Shown here: piece after piece, positions 52,607 to 61,873 of the stretch | How the letters are laid out: the number at the start of each line of letters is the position of its first letter | Numbering within the stretch: position 1 is the stretch's first letter | Assembly (NCBI RefSeq): GCF_013374095.1 | Contig: NZ_AP022672.1 | Location: 1,115,501-1,179,500 of the forward strand | Source of the DNA: Sphingomonas sp. HMP6 | GTDB taxonomy: Bacteria > Pseudomonadota > Alphaproteobacteria > Sphingomonadales > Sphingomonadaceae | Direction: 5' to 3' | Length of the DNA stretch: 64,000 nucleotides | Notes under the pieces: model-generated | What the model was told of the DNA's origin: nothing | Database searches by the model: none | What the model saw: only the letters and a program-made list of their open reading frames with translations | Position numbers and translations under genes: made by a program

Positions 52607-53848
52607 ATGACCGAACACGCCTCCGATCTCCTCCGCCTGCTGTCCGAACGTGGCTACATCCATCAACTGACCGACGGGGCCGCGCTCGATGCGCTCGCGC
52701 TGAAACAGGTCGTGCCGGGCTATATCGGCTTCGATGCGACCGCGCCGTCGCTGCATATCGGCAGCCTGGTGCAGATCATGATGCTGCGCCGCCTCCAGCA
52801 GGCCGGGCATAAGCCGATCGTGGTGATGGGCGGCGGCACGACCAAGGTCGGCGATCCGTCGGGCAAGGACGAATCGCGCAAATTGCTCGACGATGCCGGG
52901 ATCGCGGCGAACATCGCCTCGATCCGCCGCGTGTTCGAACGCTTCCTCACCTTCGCCCCAGATGGCGAAGCGGGGGGCCCGACCGATGCGGTAATGGTCA
53001 ACAATGCCGACTGGCTCGACAAACTCGAATACATCCCGTTCCTGCGCGACGTCGGACGGCATTTCACGATCAACCGGATGCTGGCGTTCGATTCGGTCAA
53101 GCTGCGTCTCGAGCGCGAACAGGCGCTGACCTTCCTAGAATTCAACTATATGATCCTGCAGGCCTATGATTTCCTAGAACTGTCGCGTCGCGTTGAGTGC
53201 CGGCTGCAGATGGGCGGATCGGATCAATGGGGTAACATCGTCAACGGGATCGAGCTCACCCGCCGGATCGACGGCGTCGAAGTGTTCGGACTGACCACGC
53301 CGCTGATCACCACCGCCGATGGCGCGAAGATGGGCAAGACCGCGAGCGGTGCGGTGTGGCTCAACGAGGACCAGCTTTCGAGCTACGATTATTGGCAATT
53401 CTGGCGCAACACCGACGACCGCGATGTCGGGCGGTTCCTGCGGCTGTTCACCGATCTGCCGCTCGACGAGATCGCCCGACTGGAGGCGCTGCCGGGTGCC
53501 GAAATCAACGCTGCGAAGGTGGTCCTCGCCAATGAAGCGACGGCCTTGTGCCGTGGCGATGCGGCCGCGCGCGAGGCCGCGGAAACCGCGCGCCGCACGT
53601 TCGAAGAGGGAGCCGCCGGCGATGCGTTGCCGACGTTTGCGGTTTCGGGCAACATCGGCATCGTCGACGCGCTGATCGGGTTGGGCTTTGCCGCCTCCAA
53701 AGGCGAGGCGCGTCGCCTGATTAAGGGCGGCGGCGCGCGGATCGGGGCCAACAAGGTGAGCGACGAGACGATGACGATCGACATCGGCGACGAACCCATC
53801 CGCCTCTCCGCAGGCAAGAAGCATCACGGATTGCTCGTGCGCGGCTAA
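52607..53848 (+). CDS. tyrS: Tyrosine--tRNA ligase
   Basis: A 413-residue class I synthetase. The HIGH-type motif is [10 protein letters not shown] and the KMSKS-type motif is [31 protein letters not shown] is the tyrosine-specific block. A C-terminal S4 RNA-binding domain ([21 protein letters not shown]) ends the protein. The length is typical. Confidence 0.97.
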   Translation: MTEHASDLLRLLSERGYIHQLTDGAALDALALKQVVPGYIGFDATAPSLHIGSLVQIMMLRRLQQAGHKPIVVMGGGTTKVGDPSGKDESRKLLDDAGIAANIASIRRVFERFLTFAPDGEAGGPTDAVMVNNADWLDKLEYIPFLRDVGRHFTINRMLAFDSVKLRLEREQALTFLEFNYMILQAYDFLELSRRVECRLQMGGSDQWGNIVNGIELTRRIDGVEVFGLTTPLITTADGAKMGKTASGAVWLNEDQLSSYDYWQFWRNTDDRDVGRFLRLFTDLPLDEIARLEALPGAEINAAKVVLANEATALCRGDAAAREAAETARRTFEEGAAGDALPTFAVSGNIGIVDALIGLGFAASKGEARRLIKGGGARIGANKVSDETMTIDIGDEPIRLSAGKKHHGLLVRG

Positions 53849-53972
53849 CCCCAACACATTATTTCCGAAAATCTCGAAAAATGTAGCGCAGTAACTTTTC
53901 GTTAAGCGGGCTCGTTGCGACGTGCTTCATCTCCCAGTCGTACTTTTGGATGGCCGAACAGAGGGTCTGACA

Positions 53973-54293
53973 ATGGCGACGACACTGGCTTTGCCGGTCA
54001 CGGACAACCGTGCGCTGGCCCGAGACGAAGTTCACTATCGGGCGCGGGCCTATGGTCCCGACGCGCGCCAAATTTCGCTGCTCATCGTCAATCTCTCGGC
54101 CATGGGCCTGATGGCGCGGGCGGATCTCCCGTATGCGGTGGGCGAACGGCTGCGCATCACTCTGCCGGTAGTCGGCGTCGTCATCGCAGAACTCCGCTGG
54201 TCGCTTGGCGGCCGGATCGGGTGTGAGCTCGACCAGCCGATCGATCTCGCGGACTATTACGAAGTGCTCGCGGTGATGCTGAAGGCGCGTTAG
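53973..54293 (+). CDS. PilZ domain protein
   Basis: A 106-residue small PilZ protein. NLSAMGLMARADLPYAVGERLRI carries the N-x-S-x-x-G motif; the upstream arginine motif is incomplete (HYRARAYG instead of RxxxR), so c-di-GMP affinity is uncertain. ATG 53973 follows GAGGGTCTG. A 124-bp AT-richer upstream region probably holds its promoter. Its stop overlaps that of the convergent recG gene by 4 bp (TTAG). Confidence 0.83.
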   Translation: MATTLALPVTDNRALARDEVHYRARAYGPDARQISLLIVNLSAMGLMARADLPYAVGERLRITLPVVGVVIAELRWSLGGRIGCELDQPIDLADYYEVLAVMLKAR

Positions 54294-56350
54294 CCCGACC
54301 GCAAGAGCGCAACGCCGGCATCGCGCTCGAACAGATAGAGCGCCGTGCGTGCTGCTGTCCCACGCGGCCCCTCGAGACCGCCATCGCGGTCGATCAGCAG
54401 CCGCGCATCGTCGGTGGCGACCGGCAATAGCGTGCCGAGCATATCGGGCGTCGCCAGCCGGAACCCCGCCTCGCCCGATTGTTTCGTGCCCAGCAGTTCC
54501 CCCGCGCCACGCAGCCGCAAATCCTCCTCCGCAATGCGAAAGCCATCGGTCGTCTCGCGCATCAAGGCGAGCCGCGCGCGCGATGTCTCACTCAGCGCCC
54601 CGCCGCGGATGAGCAGGCAGTTCGATTTTCCCGAGCCACGCCCGACGCGCCCGCGCAACTGGTGGAGTTGGGCAAGGCCGAAGCGATCGGCATGTTCGAT
54701 CACGATCAGCGTGGCATTGGGCACATCGACGCCGACTTCGATGACGGTCGTCGCGACCAGCACGCCGATCTGCCCCGCCGCGAACGCCGCCATGACGGCA
54801 TCCTTTTCGGGCGGCTTCATCCGGCCATGGACCAGCCCGACGCGGTCGCCGAAGCGCGCACGCAGCGTTTCAGCGCGCGCCTCGGCGGCGGCCATGTCGC
54901 TTTTCTCGCTTTCCTCGACCAACGGGCACACCCAATAGGCCTGGCCATTGTCAGAGAGGTGGCGGCCGAGCGCATCCACCACATCGGAAAGGCGATCCTC
55001 CGAGATCACGCGGGTTTCGATCGGCTGACGACCCGGCGGCATTTCGTCCAATTGGCTGACGTCCATCTCGCCATAATTGGCGAGCGTCAGCGTGCGCGGG
55101 ATTGGCGTCGCAGTCATGGCGAGCAGATGCGGGGCGGCCTTGGCCTTGGCTTGCAGCATCATCCGCTGCGCGACGCCGAAGCGGTGCTGCTCGTCGACCA
55201 CGACCAGACCGAGATCCTTATATGCGACTGCTTCCTGAAAAATCGCATGCGTGCCGATCAGGATGTCGATCGTGCCATCGGCCAGGCCCATCAGCGTCGC
55301 CTCGCGCACTTTCCCCTTGTCGCGCCCGGTCAGCACGGCGATTTCGACCGGCAGCCCCGCGAGCATCTGCCGCAGCGAATCGTAATGCTGCCGCGCAAGG
55401 ATTTCGGTCGGGGCCAGCAACGCCGCTTGCGCACCCGCCTCGACCGCCGTGAGCATCGCCAGCGTCGCGACGAGGGTCTTGCCCGCCCCGACATCGCCCT
55501 GCAACAGCCGCAGCATTGGTTGCGCCTGCGCCAGATCGCCTTCGATCTCGCGCACCGTTCGCGCTTGCGCGCCAGTCAGATCATAAGGCAGCCGCAACGC
55601 ATCGCGCAGCTTGCCGGTCGCGACGAGCGCCCTGCCCCGCCGTGCGCGCGATGATTGCCGCACCAGCATCAGCGCGAGTTGGTTGGCGAAAATCTCGTCA
55701 TACGCCAGCCGTTCGCGCGCCACGGCGTCGGAGGGATCAGCATGGATCCGCACCAGCGCCGCGCGCCATGCGGGCCATTCGTGCTTCGCCAGCAAGCCGG
55801 GTTCGATCCACTCCGCCAGATCGGGCGCGCGCTCGACCGCCTGCGCCGCCAGTTGCGCCATGCGCTTGGAGGTGAGCCCCTCCGACAACGGGTAAATCGC
55901 CTCGCGCTCCGGCGTGTCCCCTGCCTCCTCGAGCGGCAGGACGTAGTCGGGATGCACGATCTGCAATTCCTGCCCATATTGCTCAAGCCGCCCCGAGACG
56001 CGGCGCGGCTCGCCGATCGGCGCGAGCTTCTTCGCCCAGCCCGAATGGCCGCCGAAATAGACCAGGCTGACATAATTGCCGAGCGCGTCGGTCGCCTGCA
56101 CGCGCGTCGGCCCGCGTCCGTTGCTCGATCGGTAGGATTGCGCGGTCAGCGTAATCGCGATGACGCGCCCGGCATCGGCCATGTCGAGTTCGTCGCGCGC
56201 GACCCGATCGACCCAGCCAGTCGGCAAATGAAACGCCACGTCGACGACGCGCGACAGCCCGAGCCGGTCCAGCGGCTTGGCAAGACCGGGGCCAATGCCC
56301 TTCAGCGCCGTCACTTCGGCGAACAATGGATTGAGGATATCGGGCCGCAT
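54290..56350 (-). CDS. recG: ATP-dependent DNA helicase RecG
   Basis: A 686-residue RecG that reverses stalled replication forks and processes branched DNA. An N-terminal OB-fold wedge domain (about 50-160) precedes the helicase with Walker A GDVGAGKT (K291), DEQH-type Walker B VVVDEQHRFG, motif III TATPIPRTLTL and motif VI QLRGRVGRGSGKSNCLL. ATG 56350 gives the normal MRPDILNPLFAEVTALKGIG start; the longer frame upstream is non-coding. It is divergent from sdhE. Confidence 0.97.
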   Translation of the reverse strand: MRPDILNPLFAEVTALKGIGPGLAKPLDRLGLSRVVDVAFHLPTGWVDRVARDELDMADAGRVIAITLTAQSYRSSNGRGPTRVQATDALGNYVSLVYFGGHSGWAKKLAPIGEPRRVSGRLEQYGQELQIVHPDYVLPLEEAGDTPEREAIYPLSEGLTSKRMAQLAAQAVERAPDLAEWIEPGLLAKHEWPAWRAALVRIHADPSDAVARERLAYDEIFANQLALMLVRQSSRARRGRALVATGKLRDALRLPYDLTGAQARTVREIEGDLAQAQPMLRLLQGDVGAGKTLVATLAMLTAVEAGAQAALLAPTEILARQHYDSLRQMLAGLPVEIAVLTGRDKGKVREATLMGLADGTIDILIGTHAIFQEAVAYKDLGLVVVDEQHRFGVAQRMMLQAKAKAAPHLLAMTATPIPRTLTLANYGEMDVSQLDEMPPGRQPIETRVISEDRLSDVVDALGRHLSDNGQAYWVCPLVEESEKSDMAAAEARAETLRARFGDRVGLVHGRMKPPEKDAVMAAFAAGQIGVLVATTVIEVGVDVPNATLIVIEHADRFGLAQLHQLRGRVGRGSGKSNCLLIRGGALSETSRARLALMRETTDGFRIAEEDLRLRGAGELLGTKQSGEAGFRLATPDMLGTLLPVATDDARLLIDRDGGLEGPRGTAARTALYLFERDAGVALLRSG

Positions 56351-56423
56351 GACTATCTGATGTCCAATAGACCCAGCCGACGGTTGCTCCAAGCACCGCC
56401 GGCCAATTGCCGTTGGAAAAACT

Positions 56424-56690
56424 ATGGACCGCGAAACCCGCCTGAAACGCCTCCGCTTCCGCGCTTGGCACCGTGGCACGAAGGAGGCGGATCTGTTGAT
56501 CGGCGGGTTCTTCGATGCACGCTCGGCCGGCTGGAGCGACACCGAGATTACGTTGGTCGAGGAGCTGCTCGAAGAGCAGGACGTCGACATCATGGCGTGG
56601 GCGATCGGGACGGCGGTACCGCCGGAACGCTATGTCGGGTCGATCGTCGCGGCGTTGAAGACGCTCAACTACGTGCCGATTGCGGAATAA
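56424..56690 (+). CDS. sdhE: Succinate dehydrogenase assembly factor SdhE
   Basis: An 88-residue SdhE (YgfY) protein that promotes covalent attachment of FAD to SdhA. The conserved RGTKE (RGxxE) is at residues 17-21, and EELLEEQDVDIMAWA is the other family block. It lies divergent to recG and 81 bp before mfd, with an inverted repeat in between. Confidence 0.95.
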   Translation: MDRETRLKRLRFRAWHRGTKEADLLIGGFFDARSAGWSDTEITLVEELLEEQDVDIMAWAIGTAVPPERYVGSIVAALKTLNYVPIAE

Positions 56691-56693
56691 CTG

Positions 56694-56760
56694 TTCCCCG
56701 GCGAAGGCCGGGGTCCAGTTACTACCGGCCCGATGCTGGACCCCGGCCTGCGCCGGGGAA
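56694..56760. repeat. 25-bp inverted repeat between sdhE and mfd
   Basis: Arms 56694-56718 and 56736-56760 pair with one mismatch and a 17-base loop; same family as 31349-31449 (core CCGGCGAAGGCCGGGGTCCAG). It begins 3 bp after the sdhE stop. Confidence 0.9.
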
Positions 56761-56771
56761 CAAGGAATAGA

Positions 56772-59700
56772 ATGCCCGACCTGAACAAAATTCTTTCCGC
56801 CAAGACCCCGCTGACGCTCTCCGGCGTCCCCACCGGGTTCGAACCGTGGCTTCTCGCCGATCTTGCCCGCGCCGCGAATAGCCGCGCCGTGTTCGTCGCG
56901 CCCGACGAAGCCGCGATGCGCGCGATCGCCGCGACCGCAACGACCTTCGCGCCCGAACTCGAAGTGCTGACCTTCCCGGCGTGGGATTGCCTGCCCTACG
57001 ATCGCGCCTCCCCGACGCTGCGGGTGATGGCCGAGCGCATGGCGACGCTCCACCGCTTGCAGCAACCCCAAAAGGGGCCGCAGCTCCTGCTGACCACCGT
57101 CAATGCCGTCGCGCAGCGTACGTTGACCCCGTTTCGCATCCGCCAGCTCGTCGCGCGGCTCGCGCCCAAGGAGCGGATCGGGCGCGACCGGCTTGCCGCG
57201 CAATTGCAGGCGAACGGCTATGTCCGCGTCGAGACCGTCGCCGATGCGGGTGAATTCGCGGTGCGCGGCGGGCTGGTCGATTTGTTTCCGAGCGGGGAGG
57301 AACAAGCGCTGCGGCTGGATTTCTTCGGCGATGAAATCGAAAGCGTGCGGACCTTCGACCCCGCCGACCAGCGCACGACCGGGCGAATCGACGGGTTCGT
57401 GCTGCTCCCGGCGTCCGAAACGCTGATCGACGAGGACAGCATTAAGCGCTTCCGCGCGCGCTATCGCGAGCGCTTCGGTGCCACCGCGACCGGCGACCCG
57501 CTGTATCAGGCGGTCAGCGACGGGCGACGGCTCGCGGGGATGGAGCATTGGCTCCCGCTGTTCGAGGAGAAACTGGCCACGCTGTTCGACCATTTGGGAG
57601 AGGGTGCGGTCGTGCTGCGCGATGCGGGTGCAGTCGCGGCGGCCGAGGCGCGGTTCGAGGCGATCACCGATTATCACGGCAACCGCGTGAAGGCGCAGTC
57701 GAGCGACCCGGGCAGCTACCGCCCGCTCCCCGCCGACGCGCTGTATTTGACCGCGAAGGACCTGGCCGAACGGCTCGATGCGGCGCCTGCGCACCGCATC
57801 ACTGCCTTCCACGAGCCGGAATCCAAAACCGTGCTCGATTTCGCGGTCGATGGCCCGCGCGATTTCGGGGCGGAGCGCGCCAACGGCACCAACATCTATG
57901 AGGCGGTGGTCCATCACCTCAAGACGATCGCGCTCGATGGGCGCAAGGCCGTGCTCGCCAGCTATTCGACCGGCGCGCGCGAGCGGCTGGCGGGGTTGCT
58001 GAACGATCACGGTGCCACGAACCTCAAACTGGTCGAGACCTGGCAAGAAGCGCTGGGCGCGGGCGAGCGCACCGTTGCCTTGCTGGTCCTGCCGCTCGAC
58101 CATGGCTTCAACAGCCCGCAAGTCGCGCTGCTGACCGAGCAGGACATGCTCGGCGACCGGTTGGTGCGGCGGGCGAAACGCAAGAAATCCGCCGACGCGT
58201 TCATGGCCGAACTGGCGATGCTCACGCCCGGCGATCTCGTCGTCCATGCCGATCATGGCATCGGGCGGTACGAAGGGCTGACCTCGATTCCCGTGGGGCA
58301 AGCGCCGCACGATTGCGTCGCGCTGACCTATGCCGGCGGCGACAAATTGTTCGTGCCGGTCGAGAATCTCGAAGTGCTCACCCGCTACGGCTCCGATTCG
58401 GACGGCGCGAGCCTCGACCGCCTCGGCGGCGAGGCGTGGCAGCGCCGCAAATCGAAGATGAAGGAGCGCATCCGCGAAATCGCGGGCGAGCTCATCGCGA
58501 CGGCGGCGGAGCGCGCGCTGCGCCCGGCCGAGACGATCGAACGTGACAGCGGATACGCGGCGTTCGTCGATCGCTTCCCGTATGAGGAAACCGAAGATCA
58601 GGACCGCGCGATCGAGGATGTGATGGGCGATCTGGTCAAGGGCACGCCGATGGACCGGCTTGTCGTCGGCGATGTCGGCTTCGGCAAGACCGAGGTTGCG
58701 CTCCGCGCCGCTTTCGCCGCCGCCATGTCGGGGCAGCAAGTCGCGATCGTCTGCCCGACGACCTTGCTCGCGCGCCAGCATTTCAACAATTTCACCGCCC
58801 GCTTCGAAGGCTTCCCGCTCAACGTCGGTCGCCTGTCGCGGCTCGTTCCCGCAGCCGAGGCCCGGACGACGAAGGAGGGCCTCGCCAGCGGCCAGATCGA
58901 CGTGGTGATCGGCACGCACGCCATTCTCGCCAAGGGCATCGAGTTCAAGCGGCTAGGCCTCGTCGTGGTCGATGAGGAACAGCGCTTCGGCGTCACCCAC
59001 AAGGAGCGGCTGAAGGGCCTGAAGACCGACGTCCACGTGCTCACGCTGACCGCGACGCCGATCCCGCGCACGCTGCAAATGGCGATGTCGGGCATCCGCG
59101 AGCTATCGGTGATCCAGACGCCTCCCGTGGATCGTCTCGCGGTGCGGACCTACATCATGCCGTGGGACCCGATCGTGCTGCGCGAGGCCTTGCTGCGCGA
59201 ACATTATCGCGGCGGGCAAAGCTTCTTCGTCACCCCGCGGATCAAGGATTTGCCCGATATCGAGGAATTCCTGACCAAGCACGTCCCCGAAATCCGCTAC
59301 GTCGTTGCGCACGGGCAAATGGCCCCGACCGAGGTCGAGGAGCGCATGTCGGCCTTTTACGACAAGAAGTTCGAAGTGCTGGTGTCGACCACGATCGTCG
59401 AATCGGGCCTCGACATCCCAAGCGCGAACACGATGATCATCCACCGCGCCGATCGCTTCGGCCTCGCGCAGCTCTATCAGCTCCGCGGCCGCGTGGGGCG
59501 CGCCAAGACGCGCGCCTATGCCTATCTGACGACGCCCGAAAACCGCATCCTGAGCGAAACCGCCGAAAAGCGGCTGAAAGTGCTGTCGGATCTCGACACG
59601 CTGGGGGCCGGGTTTCAGCTCGCCAGCCACGATCTCGACCAGCGTGGTGCCGGCAATCTGCTCGGCGACGAACAATCGGGGCACATCAAGGAAGTCGGCT

Positions 59701-60224
59701 ACGAGCTTTACCAGTCGATGCTGGAGGAGGCGATTATGGACGCCAAGGCCGGTGGCCAGCGTCTGCGCCCGAAGGATTTTAGCCCGCAGATCACCGTCGA
59801 TGCGCCGATCCTTATCCCCGAGGATTATGTCCCCGATCTCGATCTGCGCATGGGCCTGTATCGCCGCCTGAACGATGTCGAGGACCAGAACGCGCTCGAG
59901 GCCTTTGCCGCGGAAATGATCGATCGCTTCGGCAAATTGCCCGACCCGACCGACAATTTGATCCGCATCATCGAGATAAAGCTCAACGCCAAAAAGGCGG
60001 CGGTTCAGAAGATGGATATCGGGCCGAAGGGCGCGCTCGTCACCTTCTTCGACAATACGCCGCCCAATATCGAAGGGCTGCTCGCGTGGGTCACGAAGCT
60101 CGACGGCGTCGCGCGGCTGCGGCCCGACAGCAAGCTCGTGGTCAACCGCGTCTGGGGCGACCCCAAGGCGCGGCTGCATGGCGCGCTGCAATTGTCGCGG
60201 GGTCTGGCGAAGGCGGCGGGATAG
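56772..60224 (+). CDS. mfd: Transcription-repair coupling factor Mfd
   Basis: An 1150-residue DNA translocase that removes RNA polymerase stalled at lesions and recruits UvrA. It has an N-terminal UvrB-like region, a CarD-like RNA polymerase-interacting domain (LVVHADHGIGRYEGL), a RecG-like helicase with Walker A GDVGFGKTE (K639), DEEQ Walker B VVVDEEQRFG, and the TRG motif region, then a C-terminal D7 domain. The size is standard. ATG 56772 is taken; an ATG at 56733 would add 13 residues derived from the repeat. Confidence 0.97.
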   Translation: MPDLNKILSAKTPLTLSGVPTGFEPWLLADLARAANSRAVFVAPDEAAMRAIAATATTFAPELEVLTFPAWDCLPYDRASPTLRVMAERMATLHRLQQPQKGPQLLLTTVNAVAQRTLTPFRIRQLVARLAPKERIGRDRLAAQLQANGYVRVETVADAGEFAVRGGLVDLFPSGEEQALRLDFFGDEIESVRTFDPADQRTTGRIDGFVLLPASETLIDEDSIKRFRARYRERFGATATGDPLYQAVSDGRRLAGMEHWLPLFEEKLATLFDHLGEGAVVLRDAGAVAAAEARFEAITDYHGNRVKAQSSDPGSYRPLPADALYLTAKDLAERLDAAPAHRITAFHEPESKTVLDFAVDGPRDFGAERANGTNIYEAVVHHLKTIALDGRKAVLASYSTGARERLAGLLNDHGATNLKLVETWQEALGAGERTVALLVLPLDHGFNSPQVALLTEQDMLGDRLVRRAKRKKSADAFMAELAMLTPGDLVVHADHGIGRYEGLTSIPVGQAPHDCVALTYAGGDKLFVPVENLEVLTRYGSDSDGASLDRLGGEAWQRRKSKMKERIREIAGELIATAAERALRPAETIERDSGYAAFVDRFPYEETEDQDRAIEDVMGDLVKGTPMDRLVVGDVGFGKTEVALRAAFAAAMSGQQVAIVCPTTLLARQHFNNFTARFEGFPLNVGRLSRLVPAAEARTTKEGLASGQIDVVIGTHAILAKGIEFKRLGLVVVDEEQRFGVTHKERLKGLKTDVHVLTLTATPIPRTLQMAMSGIRELSVIQTPPVDRLAVRTYIMPWDPIVLREALLREHYRGGQSFFVTPRIKDLPDIEEFLTKHVPEIRYVVAHGQMAPTEVEERMSAFYDKKFEVLVSTTIVESGLDIPSANTMIIHRADRFGLAQLYQLRGRVGRAKTRAYAYLTTPENRILSETAEKRLKVLSDLDTLGAGFQLASHDLDQRGAGNLLGDEQSGHIKEVGYELYQSMLEEAIMDAKAGGQRLRPKDFSPQITVDAPILIPEDYVPDLDLRMGLYRRLNDVEDQNALEAFAAEMIDRFGKLPDPTDNLIRIIEIKLNAKKAAVQKMDIGPKGALVTFFDNTPPNIEGLLAWVTKLDGVARLRPDSKLVVNRVWGDPKARLHGALQLSRGLAKAAG

Positions 60225-60242
60225 AGCATCGGAGCATACCCA

Positions 60243-60334
60243 CTCCCGTTCGCCCGGAGCGTGTCGAAGGGCTGCGTTCCCTACATCCAGCCGCTCATGT
60301 TGCGCGGGGGCTTCGACAAGCTCAGCCCGAACGG
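60243..60334. repeat. Inverted repeat downstream of mfd
   Basis: Left arm CCCGTTCGCCCGGAGCGTGT (from 60245) and right arm GCTTCGACAAGCTCAGCCCG (ending near 60334) are imperfect complements around about 35 bp, of the same family as 50442-50534. It may mark the 3' end of the mfd transcript. Confidence 0.8.
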
Positions 60335-60376
60335 ATTTAGGGTTGATTCAGACTTGAAGGGCCTTGCACGGCACAG

Positions 60377-60814
60377 TCACGAACTGTGGTCGGCGATGAT
60401 CCGCCAGCGCCCGCGCTCCTTGCGGAAAACCAGCGAGGTCATCCCCGATTGCACGCTCCAATCGGCTGCGGTCAGCGTATACCGACCGATGTAGAGCGCG
60501 TGGCGAGGATCGAGCAGCCGGAAATCCAGCGTCGCGAAGCCGAGCACGCCGCGTTTGGCGGCATTGGTGAAATCATATTTGGTACGATAGCGCTCCGCCA
60601 TCACCGCCTTGCCGCGCAGCACGCCGGTCTTGGTGACGAAGCTGGTGTCTGGCGCGTCCGAATAGATCGCCATGAAACCGGCGAGATCGCCCGAATTCCA
60701 GCCTTTCGCGCTATCGGCCATGGCCGCTTCCACCGCGACCTGTGTAGCAGGTAGGCTGCGCGCCATAGCGGGCGCTGAAAACAGCAGCACGCACGCGATC
60801 AAAACCTTCCACAT
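60377..60814 (-). CDS. Exported NTF2-like (SnoaL/DUF4440) protein
   Basis: A 145-residue secreted protein. The signal peptide MWKVLIACVLLFSAPAMA is cleaved before RS. The rest is an NTF2-like cone fold: AMADSAKGWNSGDLAGFMAIYSD, LRGKAVMAERYRTKY, RWRIIADHSS. The family includes ketosteroid-isomerase-like proteins and many of unknown role; no catalytic dyad can be confirmed. ATG 60814 gives the clean signal peptide; an in-frame codon 6 residues upstream is also possible. Confidence 0.85.
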   Translation of the reverse strand: MWKVLIACVLLFSAPAMARSLPATQVAVEAAMADSAKGWNSGDLAGFMAIYSDAPDTSFVTKTGVLRGKAVMAERYRTKYDFTNAAKRGVLGFATLDFRLLDPRHALYIGRYTLTAADWSVQSGMTSLVFRKERGRWRIIADHSS

Positions 60815-60892
60815 CCGCTCGGCCCCGCTCAATAGACTTTCCCTGACAGCCTGCGTAGCACGGCCGTTGAGCGACGGGGAGCGCTTCTACCG

Positions 60893-61873
60893 ATGCAGAC
60901 GTTGCCGCCGCGTGCACATTTCACCGATCTCGACGGGATGCGCGGCGTGCTAGCGATGATCGTGATGATGCTGCATCTCGGGCTCAATCCGGCGGTATCG
61001 GCGCTTACCGGTGGATGGTTGCCGAAGCAAAATTGGGCATGGTCGGTCAGCGTCGACGTGTTCTTCGTGCTGAGCGGGTTCGTTCTGTTTCTCGCGCTCG
61101 ATCGCACACGGCCCAGTTTGCCGGGCTATTTCGTGCGGCGGGTGCGGCGGCTCGCGCCAGTCTATCTCATCGGCACGGTGGCGATGATTTTCCTTAGACG
61201 CGGCGTCCCGCTGACAATGATTCTGTTTAACCTGGCAATGCTGCAGACATTTTTTAATCGCGCATCGATCAACTTCGCCGCGTGGAGCATCCCGCTCGAA
61301 CTGTTTCTGCCCGCGACCGGACTGCCGCTGCTGCCAATTCTCGCACGTGCGCCGAAAGTACCGGTCGCGATCCTGTTCGGCTTTGCCTTGATCGGTTGTG
61401 CGACGTGCGCGGCGTTGGTCGCCTTGCATACCGACGACCGGATTTCGCGCGGCATTTTCGGGCTGGCGACGGGCATGCTGCTTGCGCGCCTGTGGCAGCT
61501 GGCCCCCGCGGTTGCGCCCCGGCCGCGACTGGTGCTGGGCCTCTTCGGGGCGTCGATTGCGCTGATGGCTCTGGCAGCGCGCTATCCCTTGGTCGCGTCG
61601 CTGGTACCCGTCTTCGCGGTGGCAGCGATCTGGTTCGGATCACGCACGCATACGATCCTGTCGAGCGTGCCTTTTCAGGCACTCGGGCGCTGGTCCTATT
61701 CGATCTATCTGCTGCACGTGCCCGTCCTGGCCCTGGCGGAACATACGATCGGATCGGCCGACCACAGTTTGTGGCGCAAGGCAGTGGTGGTCGCTGTGAC
61801 CGTCGCGCTGTCGGCGGTATGCTATCGCTTTATTGAAGCGCCGATGATGCAGCGTTCACGACCAGCGCGTTGA
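60893..61873 (+). CDS. Acyltransferase family 3 membrane protein
   Basis: A 326-residue polytopic O-acyltransferase. The family motif HFTDLDGMRGVLAMIVMMLH near the N-terminus, VDVFFVLSGFVLFLALD with the conserved Phe-Phe-Val-Leu-Ser-Gly, and about nine membrane helices identify it. It acetylates or succinylates a cell-surface polysaccharide or lipid; the acceptor is unknown and no polysaccharide cluster is adjacent. Its last 44 bp overlap the convergent EAL gene. Confidence 0.9.
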   Translation: MQTLPPRAHFTDLDGMRGVLAMIVMMLHLGLNPAVSALTGGWLPKQNWAWSVSVDVFFVLSGFVLFLALDRTRPSLPGYFVRRVRRLAPVYLIGTVAMIFLRRGVPLTMILFNLAMLQTFFNRASINFAAWSIPLELFLPATGLPLLPILARAPKVPVAILFGFALIGCATCAALVALHTDDRISRGIFGLATGMLLARLWQLAPAVAPRPRLVLGLFGASIALMALAARYPLVASLVPVFAVAAIWFGSRTHTILSSVPFQALGRWSYSIYLLHVPVLALAEHTIGSADHSLWRKAVVVAVTVALSAVCYRFIEAPMMQRSRPAR

